From Bacteroidetes bacterium UBA4408 (GTDB taxonomy: Bacteria; Bacteroidota; Bacteroidia; UBA4408): 21,228 bases of DNA. This document shows positions 6,467 through 15,091 of the stretch, in pieces (the stretch's first letter is position 1; each line of letters starts with the position of its first letter). The stretch covers positions 1 through 21,228 of the forward strand of contig DGQS01000239.1 in assembly GCA_002389785.1 (NCBI GenBank), read 5' to 3'. The notes beneath the pieces were generated by a model that made no database searches, was not told the origin of the DNA, and was given only the letters and a program-made list of their open reading frames with translations. Both the position numbers and the translations under genes were made by a program.

Positions 6467-9400
6467 ATGTTTTTTTCTACTAATTTTTTAAAAAGGTTAA
6501 TACTTATTACCCTGTTTGTAGTTTTTCAACTATACTCAAATAAATCTCAAGCTCAATATTGTATTGGCTCAAATTTAGGCGGTGGTGCCTGTGCTACCGG
6601 TCAACTAATTACCTCGGTACAAATTACCGGAACCAGTTTTTTGAGCAACAATACGATTTGCACCAGCGGTTCAAATGGCACCTTAACTACCATTGCACCA
6701 AGTGCTACAACCACTGCGGTTTTAAATCAAGGATCATCTTATAATTTAGGAGTTACAACCGATGCTGTAAACAATATTTCTGTGTGGATTGATTATGACC
6801 ATAACCTGATTTATGACGCCTATGAATGGACTGAAGTATGTACTACTTCAGTTGCCGGAGTCCCCAATTTTGCGGTTATAACTGTGCCGCAAGGAAGCTA
6901 TAATGGTACTACAGGAATGCGAATCCGCAGCCGACAGGCAGGTACCAACAATGGTGCTACGGATGCTTGCACTCAATTTGGTTCCGGCGAAACGGAAGAC
7001 TATACTGTTACCATTAGCGGTGGTGTTGCATGTACAGTACCACCCGTTGCTGGAATCGCGTTAAGTTCAGTTGTAGCTGCTTGTAGCGGTGTGAATTTTA
7101 CACTTTCACTATCCGGAAATTCTGTTGGAGTCGGATTAACCTACCAATGGCAGTTATCACAAAACAATAGTTCATGGACTTCAATTAGTGGAGCTACTTC
7201 AAGTATCTTAGTTACCTCTACAACCTTGCCATTATACTATCGATGTGTTTTAACTTGTTCCGGAAATTCAAGCGCTTCAAGCCCAGTTTATGTTGCCCTT
7301 AATTCAGCTTCCCAATGTTATTGTATATCGGCTGCAACAAATACTGCGGATGATGATATCGGGAACGTAACTTTTGGAAGTTTGAATAATGGAACGGCAA
7401 CCCCAGCACTCAATAATCCTACTTCCAATAAACTATATACTGATTTTACTTCCCTTACACCACAAAGCTTTTTACCCGGTAATACGTATTCTCTATCTGT
7501 AACTCAGATTAATATGGCTGGGTTTTATACGTGTTATTTGAATACGTATATTGATTATAATCAGGATGGTGACTTTTTAGATAATGGAGAATTAGTTTAC
7601 ACCGATACAACGAATGCTTCAGTTGGAGGTAACATCATGAATGGTAATGTAGTAATTCCATTTACTGCATTAAGTGGAACAACTCGAATGCGCTTTGTAT
7701 TATCAGAAGCAACTCCCGCAAGTTGTGGTTTATATACTTATGGCGAAACCGAAGACTATCTAATAACCATTCTTCCGGCCTTACCCTGTCCGGTACCTCC
7801 AAGTGCAGGCGCTGCAAGTTCAAGTCAAAGTTTGGTATGCTCTTCTCAATTTTTTACCCTACAACTAACCGGAAATTCAGCAGGAGTTGGTCAGGTATTT
7901 CAATGGCAAAATTCTACCAATGGAACTAATTGGACAAATCTGGTTGGAGCAAATTCTAATACTTATTCGTTAACGCAGAACCAAGCAAGTTACTACAGAT
8001 GTTATGTAACATGCAGCGGAAGCAGTGATACCAGTAACTCAATATCGGTTGGGATGAATTCCGTGACGTCTTGCTACTGTGCATCTTTTGCTAGCAATAC
8101 TGTTGATGACGATATTGGCAATGTTACTTTTGGTAGTTTATCGAATGGTACCAACACCACTGCCCTAAACAATAGCAGTTCGGTAAATACCTATACTGAT
8201 TTTACTTCCTTGCCTCCTCAATCGTTTACGCAAACTTTATCTTATCCGCTATCAATTACACAAATCAATAGTGCAGGTTTTTTTGCTTGTTGGGTAAGTG
8301 TTTTCATTGATTACAATCAGGATGGCGATTTTAGTGATGCAGGAGAACGAGTTTTTGATGCAGGAACTACAGCAGCAGTGGGAGGTAACATAGTATCAGG
8401 AACTGTTACAATTCCTTTGTCTGCAGCACCTGGAAATACCCGTATGCGAGTAATATTAGCTGAACAGGGAACCATTGCACAAACTGCATGTGCTACTTAC
8501 ACATGGGGTGAAACAGAAGATTATACCCTAACCATTATACCCATTGCACCTTGTACAACGCCGCCGGTTGCTGGTAATACAGTTAGCACCTCAAATGCTG
8601 TTTGCCCGCATGCTAACTTCACACTATCCTTATTAGGCAGTACAATAGGAACAGGCTTATCTTATCAATGGCAATCTTCCTCCGATGGAATAAACTGGAA
8701 TCTTATCGCAGGGGCGACTTCAGCTACCTACTCAACTTCTCAATTAAGTTCAACCTACTATCAATGTGAAGTTACCTGCAGTGGTGTTTCTGTAAATTCA
8801 AGTAGCTTGCTTGTTTCCATGGATGTTGCCTCTGGAACATTTTCAACCACCGCCGGAGGAGCAATTCCGGATAACAATTTTGCCGTATGTTTCCCGATTG
8901 TAGTTTCTGGATTACCTTCAGTAATTGATACATCATTCGGGGTGATGGAAGTATGTATAGATATTCAACATCCTGAAGTAGGAGAATTAAAAGTATTTTT
9001 AAAATCACCCATTGGCGACACTGTTTATTTGAGTCAAAATAACGGTGGATTATTTGCCAACTACAGCAATACTTGTTTCGCTATGAATGGTGCTAATGGA
9101 TACATTTATGCGGCCAATGCTCCGTTTACCGGAACCTTCATTCCTAATTTTTCACTTAACGATTTTAATAACGGACAAAACCCAAATGGAACCTGGAATT
9201 TATGTGTAATCGATGAAGCCCCGTCTGTTACCCCTCCTGGAAATTTTATTACTGCATCTATTTCGTTTTGCACCAACCCTCCGGCAGATCCTCCTATTCC
9301 TGTAGGTGCTTGCAGTGGCTCAAATGCATTTGCTTGCCAGTGTCCTGATGGAACTCAAAACTGTGATTTATTGCCGGATATGACTGCCAGCGCATTGATT

Positions 9401-10591
9401 ATACAAAACGATCATCCTGAATCATTAGGAGCAATGCGCTTAAGTAATGCTACTCCGAATATTGGCTGGGGACCTATGGAAATACATGGTTCAAACCAGT
9501 GTTTTTGTGATACAGTTTCAGTATCCTGCAGCACTACCATTTGTCCCAACGGTCAACCGGTAAAGGAGTTAGTTAAACAAACCATTTATCACAAAAATCA
9601 TGGTGTTATGACCAGTTCGGTGCGGGATGCAGGTTTTATGAGTTTTCATCCTACACATGGACACGTGCATGTTGATTCTTGGGGAGCATTTAGTTTGCGA
9701 ATTCCAACTTCAAATCCGGACGCAACTACTTGGCCTATTGTTGGAACCGGCGCGAAAGTTAGTTTTTGTTTAATCAATTTAGGAAATTGTACCAATAATT
9801 TAGGTTATTGCCTGGATAATACCGGAAATGTAATTACCATGGCCGATATACCGAATTCAGGTTTTGGAAGTGTTACTGGGTGTGGTACAGATCAGGGGAT
9901 TTTTACCGGAAATTTGGATATTTACTCTTCCGGTCTAGCAGGAATGCAAATTGATTTTCCGGGAACTTGCAACGGCAATTATGCCATTGTTTCGATTACC
10001 GATCCCAACAATAATTTTTTAGAACAAGATGAAACGAATAATTGGGTGCAGGTTCCTGTAACTTTAACACAGCAATTCCCACCTTCAGGTATAACTTCTT
10101 TTGCTTATAATGCCTCGGGTAATACTGTGTCATTTACCAACACAACACCACTAAGTTCAGGTTATTTATGGGATTTTGGAGATGGAACAACCGATACTAC
10201 CACTAATCCTGTACATACTTATAGTGGTAACGGACCTTATACAGTAAAACTCATAGCAATTAATCAATGCTATACAGCTTCAACCCAAACAGTTTTGATA
10301 ACAGGTGTTAAAGAAGTCGTTAATTTTGCAACTGGCTTTAGTGCAAATCCTAATCCGAGCACAGGTGAGATTGGTATTTCCTATTATTTACCAAACAGCG
10401 AACAAGTGCAAATTGAACTTTACAATTTGCTTGGTGAGCAGGTAAAAGAGTTGGTAAATACAAAACAAGAGGCAGGAAAGCAAGTCTTGAAACGTAATTT
10501 TAAGGCCGATGGTATTGTTGCCGGCACCTATTTATTAAAACTCACTGTTTCAGGTAATACGCAAACTTTGCGTATAGTTTTGCTTAATTAA
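6467..10591 (+). CDS. T9SS-secreted multidomain protein with lysyl-oxidase-like domain
   Basis: A 1374-residue extracellular protein. Modules in order: signal peptide (1-30, ...SQAQ); GEVED module (31-185); Ig-like (189-283); GEVED (284-437); Ig-like (441-535); GEVED (536-692); Ig-like (696-788); a P-domain-like beta-sandwich (789-935, including ELKVFLKSPIGD and NPNGTWNLCVID); a lysyl-oxidase-like domain (about 969-1205); PKD (1211-1280, YLWDFGDGTTD); and a T9SS type A sorting domain (about 1290-1374, NPNPSTGE...AGTYLLKL). The oxidase segment has H1061 and H1064-G-H-V-H1068, matching the HxxHxHxH copper site of human LOX. It also has K1097 in AKVSFCL and Y1153 in GNLDIY, aligning with the cofactor Lys and Tyr. 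Amine oxidation or cross-linking outside the cell is inferred. The next gene, 59 bases downstream, shares its modules. Confidence 0.88.
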   Translation: MFFSTNFLKRLILITLFVVFQLYSNKSQAQYCIGSNLGGGACATGQLITSVQITGTSFLSNNTICTSGSNGTLTTIAPSATTTAVLNQGSSYNLGVTTDAVNNISVWIDYDHNLIYDAYEWTEVCTTSVAGVPNFAVITVPQGSYNGTTGMRIRSRQAGTNNGATDACTQFGSGETEDYTVTISGGVACTVPPVAGIALSSVVAACSGVNFTLSLSGNSVGVGLTYQWQLSQNNSSWTSISGATSSILVTSTTLPLYYRCVLTCSGNSSASSPVYVALNSASQCYCISAATNTADDDIGNVTFGSLNNGTATPALNNPTSNKLYTDFTSLTPQSFLPGNTYSLSVTQINMAGFYTCYLNTYIDYNQDGDFLDNGELVYTDTTNASVGGNIMNGNVVIPFTALSGTTRMRFVLSEATPASCGLYTYGETEDYLITILPALPCPVPPSAGAASSSQSLVCSSQFFTLQLTGNSAGVGQVFQWQNSTNGTNWTNLVGANSNTYSLTQNQASYYRCYVTCSGSSDTSNSISVGMNSVTSCYCASFASNTVDDDIGNVTFGSLSNGTNTTALNNSSSVNTYTDFTSLPPQSFTQTLSYPLSITQINSAGFFACWVSVFIDYNQDGDFSDAGERVFDAGTTAAVGGNIVSGTVTIPLSAAPGNTRMRVILAEQGTIAQTACATYTWGETEDYTLTIIPIAPCTTPPVAGNTVSTSNAVCPHANFTLSLLGSTIGTGLSYQWQSSSDGINWNLIAGATSATYSTSQLSSTYYQCEVTCSGVSVNSSSLLVSMDVASGTFSTTAGGAIPDNNFAVCFPIVVSGLPSVIDTSFGVMEVCIDIQHPEVGELKVFLKSPIGDTVYLSQNNGGLFANYSNTCFAMNGANGYIYAANAPFTGTFIPNFSLNDFNNGQNPNGTWNLCVIDEAPSVTPPGNFITASISFCTNPPADPPIPVGACSGSNAFACQCPDGTQNCDLLPDMTASALIIQNDHPESLGAMRLSNATPNIGWGPMEIHGSNQCFCDTVSVSCSTTICPNGQPVKELVKQTIYHKNHGVMTSSVRDAGFMSFHPTHGHVHVDSWGAFSLRIPTSNPDATTWPIVGTGAKVSFCLINLGNCTNNLGYCLDNTGNVITMADIPNSGFGSVTGCGTDQGIFTGNLDIYSSGLAGMQIDFPGTCNGNYAIVSITDPNNNFLEQDETNNWVQVPVTLTQQFPPSGITSFAYNASGNTVSFTNTTPLSSGYLWDFGDGTTDTTTNPVHTYSGNGPYTVKLIAINQCYTASTQTVLITGVKEVVNFATGFSANPNPSTGEIGISYYLPNSEQVQIELYNLLGEQVKELVNTKQEAGKQVLKRNFKADGIVAGTYLLKLTVSGNTQTLRIVLLN
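7031..8551 (+). repeat. tandem Ig-like + GEVED coding repeat (two units)
   Basis: Two consecutive units, 7031-7786 and 7787-8551 (252 and 255 codons), each encode an Ig-like module and then a GEVED module opening with CYC and DDDIGNVTFGSL and closing with GETEDY. A third Ig-like module follows at 8552-8828. Protein similarity is high while the DNA differs at many third positions (for example around 7351-7392 compared with 8105-8148). This suggests an old in-gene duplication kept by selection, not recent slippage. Confidence 0.85.
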
Positions 10592-10632
10592 ATTTACCAA
10601 TGTTAAATTTTAATTTTATGAATGAATCATTT

Positions 10633-10640
10633 TAAATTTG
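10633..10640 (+). promoter_or_regulatory. -7 box (TAAATTTG)
   Basis: An exact match to TAnnTTTG within the 59-base gap between the two T9SS cargo genes. Transcription would begin near 10647, only a few bases before the ATG at 10651 but about 22 before the ATG at 10669, which favours the latter start. It suggests the second cargo gene can be transcribed independently. Confidence 0.35.
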
Positions 10641-10668
10641 TCTACAATTAATGAATAATAATAAACCT

Positions 10669-12285
10669 ATGAAAAAAACAATCCTTACATTTTGCTTAAT
10701 TTTTAGTAGTTTTTTTGTACAAACTACATTTGCTCAAACAACCCACTTTACTGAAAATTTTGGAACCGCAGCTTTACCTGCCGGATGGTCAAACGACAGT
10801 ATGGGTTTGCCTGCGTTGAATCTTTGGATATTCAATAATCAATATAACCGTACCATAACCGGAGCAGGTTTTGATGCTAATTTTGCTATTTTTGATAGCG
10901 ACGAAGGGAGCACGAATGACAATATAGATGAGAACGCTTCATTAACTAGCCCTGCTATTAATATAGCTGCTGCAACGGGTGTGCTATCACTTGAGTTTGA
11001 TGAGCAATACCGTGCATTAGCCGGTCCTAATACACAAGGCTCATCCCGAAGAGTTGAAATAACCTCCGATGGAGGTATTACTTGGAATACACTTGTGTTT
11101 GATTCATTGAATGTTGGATACCCTAATCCTGCAACGCATACTGCAATAAACATAAGTTCAAGTTTAGGAGCGACTAATATTCAAGTTCGATTTACTTATA
11201 CCGGAAGCTATGATTGGTGGTGGGCAATTGATAATGTAACGATAAAATCTTTCCCAGGTTGTACAACTGCGCCGAATGCAGGAAGCACGATCGCTAGTGC
11301 AGCTTCAGTTTGTTCAGGAGTAAATTTCACACTTTCCCTAGCAGGCGCTGACTCAGGAATTGTTATTTCATACCAATGGCAATCTTCACCAGATTCAATA
11401 AACTGGACTTCAATTTCTTCAGCCATTGCACCAACTTTAACTACTTCAACTACGGTTGCAACTTACTATCGTTGTGTGTTAACTTGCAGTGGATTTTCGG
11501 CAAACTCACTTCCGGTGCATCTTACTATCTTATCCCCTTCACTTTGTTATTGTACAGCAAACCTAGGAGGATCTGGATGTCCTTCAACTGATATTATAAG
11601 AAATGTTAGTTTTGCAGGAACCACCTTAAACAATACCGACACAATTTGCAATTTTATTAATGGTAGTACTTTAAGTGCGTTTTCTCCTGTTGGATCTGCT
11701 ACAGCTACATTGACCCGTGGTAATTCATATACCTTGAGTGTAACTACCACTTCAAATAATATTATTTCTGTTTGGATTGACTACAATCAGAATGGAATTT
11801 ACGAACCAAATGAATGGAACCAAGTATCAACTACTTCAACGGCAGGAGTTGCTAATACCATAAATGTGAACATTCCTTTTGGTATTCCTGGAGGTCAAAC
11901 CGGAATGCGAATTAGAAGCAGAGCAAACGGTAATACCAATGATTCAACATCGGCTTGTATCAATTTTGGTTCTGGTGAAACGGAAGATTATACAGTAACC
12001 ATTGATATTGGAACAGGCATTAGTAATGTTAGTAATAATTTCACTTTAACTGTTGTGCCCAACCCAGCTAATGCGTTTTTGAGTATTAATATAAATGGAA
12101 CACAAGCTGAAACGGCTGAATTAAAATTAATAAATGTACAAGGTCAATTGGTTTTCAGCGAATTGGTTCAATGCGCTGGAAAATACACTAAAACGCTTGA
12201 TGTTACGACCTTTGCGAAAGGTATCTACACCTTGCAAATGATTGGTTCAAGTGGAGTAATCAATAAAAAGGTTGTGATAGAATAA
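10669..12285 (+). CDS. T9SS-secreted protein: choice-of-anchor-J-like, Ig-like and GEVED modules
   Basis: A 538-residue extracellular protein. The signal peptide spans 1-23 (MKKTILTF...TTFAQ). Residues about 24-195 form a jelly-roll of the choice-of-anchor J / cleaved-adhesin type: FTENFGTAALPAGWSND at the start, SLTSPAINI and RVEITSDGGITWNTL in the middle, and YDWWWAIDNVTI at the end. An Ig-like module follows (198-292, SYQWQSSPDSINW ... YYRCVLTCSG), then a GEVED module (293-445, ISVWIDYNQNGIYEPNEWNQV ... GSGETEDYTV) and a T9SS type A sorting domain (about 460-538, VVPNPANAFLSINI ... KGIYTLQM). An ATG at 10651 would add six residues; ATG 10669 gives a better signal peptide and leader. Adhesion or glycan binding is likely but inferred. 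It may share a substrate or location with the upstream lysyl-oxidase-like protein. Confidence 0.88.
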   Translation: MKKTILTFCLIFSSFFVQTTFAQTTHFTENFGTAALPAGWSNDSMGLPALNLWIFNNQYNRTITGAGFDANFAIFDSDEGSTNDNIDENASLTSPAINIAAATGVLSLEFDEQYRALAGPNTQGSSRRVEITSDGGITWNTLVFDSLNVGYPNPATHTAINISSSLGATNIQVRFTYTGSYDWWWAIDNVTIKSFPGCTTAPNAGSTIASAASVCSGVNFTLSLAGADSGIVISYQWQSSPDSINWTSISSAIAPTLTTSTTVATYYRCVLTCSGFSANSLPVHLTILSPSLCYCTANLGGSGCPSTDIIRNVSFAGTTLNNTDTICNFINGSTLSAFSPVGSATATLTRGNSYTLSVTTTSNNIISVWIDYNQNGIYEPNEWNQVSTTSTAGVANTINVNIPFGIPGGQTGMRIRSRANGNTNDSTSACINFGSGETEDYTVTIDIGTGISNVSNNFTLTVVPNPANAFLSININGTQAETAELKLINVQGQLVFSELVQCAGKYTKTLDVTTFAKGIYTLQMIGSSGVINKKVVIE

Positions 12286-12303
12286 GGAAGCTAATTTGTT
12301 AAG

Positions 12304-12332
12304 AAAAGGGAGAGTAATATCTCCCTTTTTTT
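12304..12332 (+). terminator. intrinsic terminator
   Basis: A stem of GGGAGA / TCTCCC, extended by flanking A4/T4, encloses a 6-base loop and is followed by T7 (12326-12332). It lies 19 bases after the stop of the second T9SS cargo gene. The left-hand A-run may allow some activity on the other strand. Confidence 0.85.
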
Positions 12333-12397
12333 GTGCCTATATTTTAATAGTGGTAGCATAAATGTATGTGCGCAAAAATTATTTCTATCTTTAGAAA

Positions 12398-13354
12398 ATG
12401 GAAATTACCGTGCAGAAACAGAACAGTACACGTGTTGACGAACTTACGGATAGTGCTTCAGCTATACTTAAAACACTCTTGTATTTTGATGTTTTTAAGT
12501 ACCCTTTAACATTTGAAGAATTACTTTCATACACACAGTATATAAAAATCTCATCGGATGAAGCGCAATCAGAAATTGCTCTATTGCAAAATAAAGGTTG
12601 GGTTGAAAAATCGGGTGATTTTCTTTATTTAAAAGGAAAACACTTTGTTGTAGCACGCAGGTTGGAAGGCAATAAGCTGGCTCAAAAAAGAATGACATTA
12701 GCAAAAAAAATGTCGGAATTAATTGCACAATTTCCATTTGTAAAATCAGTGTGTATTTCAGGATCACTGTCGAAAAACTACATGGATGAAGATTCTGATA
12801 TTGATTTTTTTATTATTACCGAACCCGGTAGATTGTGGTTATGCAGAGGTTTACTGGTATTGTTTAAAAAAGTATTTCTACTAAACTCAAGAAGACATTT
12901 TTGCATTAACTATTATGTTGATTCAACGAATCTTGAAATTCCGGAGAGAAATATTTTCACGGCGACAGAAATTACCTTTTTATTGCCTACTTACAATTCA
13001 TTATTGTTTGATGAATTTAGAAAAAGAAATAATTGGACACACGATTTTTATCCGAATTTAAGTTATCAAGGGATGCTTGAAAAGCCATTGAAGAACAGTA
13101 TTATAAAGCAATTTTTTGAAAGAATATTAAATGGAACTATCGGTGAAAAAATGGATGCTTTGTTTTTCAAATTAACATTGCGTCGCTGGAAGAACAAATT
13201 TTCGCATTTTTCAAAGGAAGAATTTGATTTAAATTTGCGATCTCGGAAAAGCGTTTCAAAGCACCATCCGAGAGGTTATCAAAAAGTTGTGTTAGATCGT
13301 TTTCAGGAAAAATTAGATGAGTTTGAAAGAGCGAATAATGTTAAACTCCTTTAA
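12398..13354 (+). CDS. winged-helix plus nucleotidyltransferase-fold protein
   Basis: A cytoplasmic protein of 318 residues. Residues about 20-95 look like a winged-helix domain (LLYFDVFKYPLTFEELLSYT ... LQNKGWVEKSGDFLYLKG). A Pol-beta-type nucleotidyltransferase core follows: SGS at 121-123, then about ten residues, then DSDIDFFII with D134 and D136 as the expected metal ligands. After this comes a long, less recognisable C-terminal part with many Lys/Arg residues. The core is like that of stand-alone Bacteroidota nucleotidyltransferases; the acceptor (protein, tRNA or small molecule) is unknown. No antitoxin-like HEPN partner gene is adjacent, so a toxin-antitoxin role is not supported. A -7-like TATCTTTA lies at 12386-12393. 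The ctpA-type gene follows after 74 bases. Confidence 0.75.
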   Translation: MEITVQKQNSTRVDELTDSASAILKTLLYFDVFKYPLTFEELLSYTQYIKISSDEAQSEIALLQNKGWVEKSGDFLYLKGKHFVVARRLEGNKLAQKRMTLAKKMSELIAQFPFVKSVCISGSLSKNYMDEDSDIDFFIITEPGRLWLCRGLLVLFKKVFLLNSRRHFCINYYVDSTNLEIPERNIFTATEITFLLPTYNSLLFDEFRKRNNWTHDFYPNLSYQGMLEKPLKNSIIKQFFERILNGTIGEKMDALFFKLTLRRWKNKFSHFSKEEFDLNLRSRKSVSKHHPRGYQKVVLDRFQEKLDEFERANNVKLL

Positions 13355-13428
13355 AAGCATTTCGTCAAACACTCTTTTGTTGGTTAATCTTCCTAGCTTT
13401 ACAAGCTTTATTTTAGCAATTAATTCCT

Positions 13429-15039
13429 ATGAGTTTTCAACGAAATAATCCTTATCAACCATTTTTTTATTCGATTGTTTTAGTACTTGGAGTTCTATTG
13501 GGTTTCAAAATTAATCAGTCAACTTCATTTACTTTGCCCCAACGTGTTGGTGGTGGAAGTTCAAATAAAGTAAACCAGGTTTTGAATTACATTGAACAAG
13601 AGTATGTAGATACCATCAATAAAAATCGACTTTCCGAAACGGCCATTACTTCCATACTCGAAAACCTGGATCCTCACTCTGCTTATATACCGGCAAGTGA
13701 AGTACAGGCAATGAATGAACCTATGCAAGGTAATTTTGAAGGCATAGGCATAGAGTTTAATATTTTAAAGGATACCATAATTGTTGTTGCAGCACTTGCC
13801 GGCGGGCCCTCAGAAGCTTTAGGAATTAAAGCAGGTGACAGAATAGTGAAAATAGAAAAGGAAAATGTAGGAGGTATAAAAATTACAAATAATGATGTAC
13901 TAAAGCGACTCAGAGGTGCAGGTGGTACTAAAGTAAATATTAGTATTAAAAGAAGGGGCATTACTCGATTACTCGATTTTACCATTACCCGAGGTAAGAT
14001 TCCCATTTATAGCGTTGACGCAGCTTATATGATAAATAAGCAGGTTGGCTATATTAAAATCAGTCGTTTTGCAGCTACCACTTATGATGAATTTTTAAAG
14101 GCTTCTGACAAATTATTAGAGCAAGGAATGAAAAATCTTGTTTTAGATTTACGAGGTAATCCCGGAGGATACTTGAATACAGCAATAAGTATTTGTGATG
14201 AATTTTTGAGTACCGGAAAAAAAATCGTGTATACTCAAGGCAAATCACATCCACGTGAAGATTATACAGCAACTTCAACCGGCCGTTTAGAGGATTTGAA
14301 ACTTGCTGTACTCATTGATGAAGGTTCGGCATCGGCAAGTGAAATAGTTAGTGGTGCCTTGCAAGATAACGATCGTGGGGTGATTATCGGCAGGCGATCA
14401 TTTGGTAAAGGATTAGTTCAACAGCAATCAGAGTTTAAGGATGGGTCAGCCTTGCGATTAACAATTGCGAGGTATTACACACCTACCGGAAGATGTATAC
14501 AAAAACCTTACACCAAAGGTGAATCGGAAAATTATTATCAGGAAGAGTACACTCGTTATAAGCACGGAGAACTTGTTAATGCAGATAGTATACACTTTGC
14601 CGATTCATTGAAGTTTAAAACCCCAAAGGGAAAAATTGTGTATGGGGGTGGTGGTATAATGCCGGATATATTTGTTCCATTGGACACAAGTATTCGTTCG
14701 CGCTTTTTAAGTGAATTAATTGTAAAAGGAACATTGAATCAGTTCGCACTCACTTTTACCGATTTGGAAAGAAGCAACATTAAGAAATTTGCAAACCCGA
14801 TGGCATATAATGAAGGGTATAAAATTGGCGATAAAGTGTTTGAAGAGTTGCTCAATTTTGCCAATCACGATAGTATTAAGTTACCTACAAATGTCGAGAA
14901 ATTGCAAATCAGGGGTACTTTGCTTAATCAACTGAAAGCATTAATAGCGCGCAATATTTGGCGCAATGAAGGGTACTATCAAGTAATAAACACTGGTGAT
15001 AAAGCTATTGAAGCAGCTTTAAGAGAGGTAATAAAATAA
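13429..15039 (+). CDS. S41 family C-terminal processing peptidase (CtpA/Prc type)
   Basis: A periplasmic, membrane-anchored serine protease that trims or degrades envelope proteins from their C-termini. A hydrophobic N-terminal segment (about 12-28) acts as anchor or signal. A PDZ domain follows (about 100-185, GNFEGIGIEF ... GGPSEALGIKAGDRIVKI), then the S41 core (about 195-375). The catalytic dyad is S302 in DEGSASASEI and K327 in SFGKGLVQ, 25 residues apart as in E. coli Prc, with Q331 four residues after the Lys. LDLRGNPGGYL is the typical core strand. About 150 C-terminal residues follow (PYTKGESENYYQEEY ...), as is usual in Bacteroidota homologues. The first 74 bases upstream hold no clear promoter. 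The gene ends at a bidirectional terminator shared with a convergent lipoprotein gene. Confidence 0.93.
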   Translation: MSFQRNNPYQPFFYSIVLVLGVLLGFKINQSTSFTLPQRVGGGSSNKVNQVLNYIEQEYVDTINKNRLSETAITSILENLDPHSAYIPASEVQAMNEPMQGNFEGIGIEFNILKDTIIVVAALAGGPSEALGIKAGDRIVKIEKENVGGIKITNNDVLKRLRGAGGTKVNISIKRRGITRLLDFTITRGKIPIYSVDAAYMINKQVGYIKISRFAATTYDEFLKASDKLLEQGMKNLVLDLRGNPGGYLNTAISICDEFLSTGKKIVYTQGKSHPREDYTATSTGRLEDLKLAVLIDEGSASASEIVSGALQDNDRGVIIGRRSFGKGLVQQQSEFKDGSALRLTIARYYTPTGRCIQKPYTKGESENYYQEEYTRYKHGELVNADSIHFADSLKFKTPKGKIVYGGGGIMPDIFVPLDTSIRSRFLSELIVKGTLNQFALTFTDLERSNIKKFANPMAYNEGYKIGDKVFEELLNFANHDSIKLPTNVEKLQIRGTLLNQLKALIARNIWRNEGYYQVINTGDKAIEAALREVIK

Positions 15040-15040
15040 A

Positions 15041-15068
15041 AAAAGAGAACGGATTATTGTTCTCTTTT
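15041..15068. terminator. bidirectional intrinsic terminator between convergent genes
   Basis: AAAAGAGAAC (15041-15050) pairs with GTTCTCTTTT (15059-15068) around an 8-base loop. It starts 2 bases after the protease stop and 24 bases beyond the end of the minus-strand lipoprotein gene. The minus-strand side has the longer T-run, so it should serve the lipoprotein at least as well. Confidence 0.8.
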
Positions 15069-15091
15069 AAATCGTTTTAAAGCTAATGAGC

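Noticed and set aside
8772..9008. Minus-strand open frame within the P-domain-coding region
   Set aside because: It is antisense to a well-supported modular gene, and its translation has no recognisable features.
12398..15039. Toxin-antitoxin or phage-defence locus around the nucleotidyltransferase
   Set aside because: There is no small partner gene, no nuclease or helicase and no mobile-element signs; the neighbour is a housekeeping-type envelope protease.
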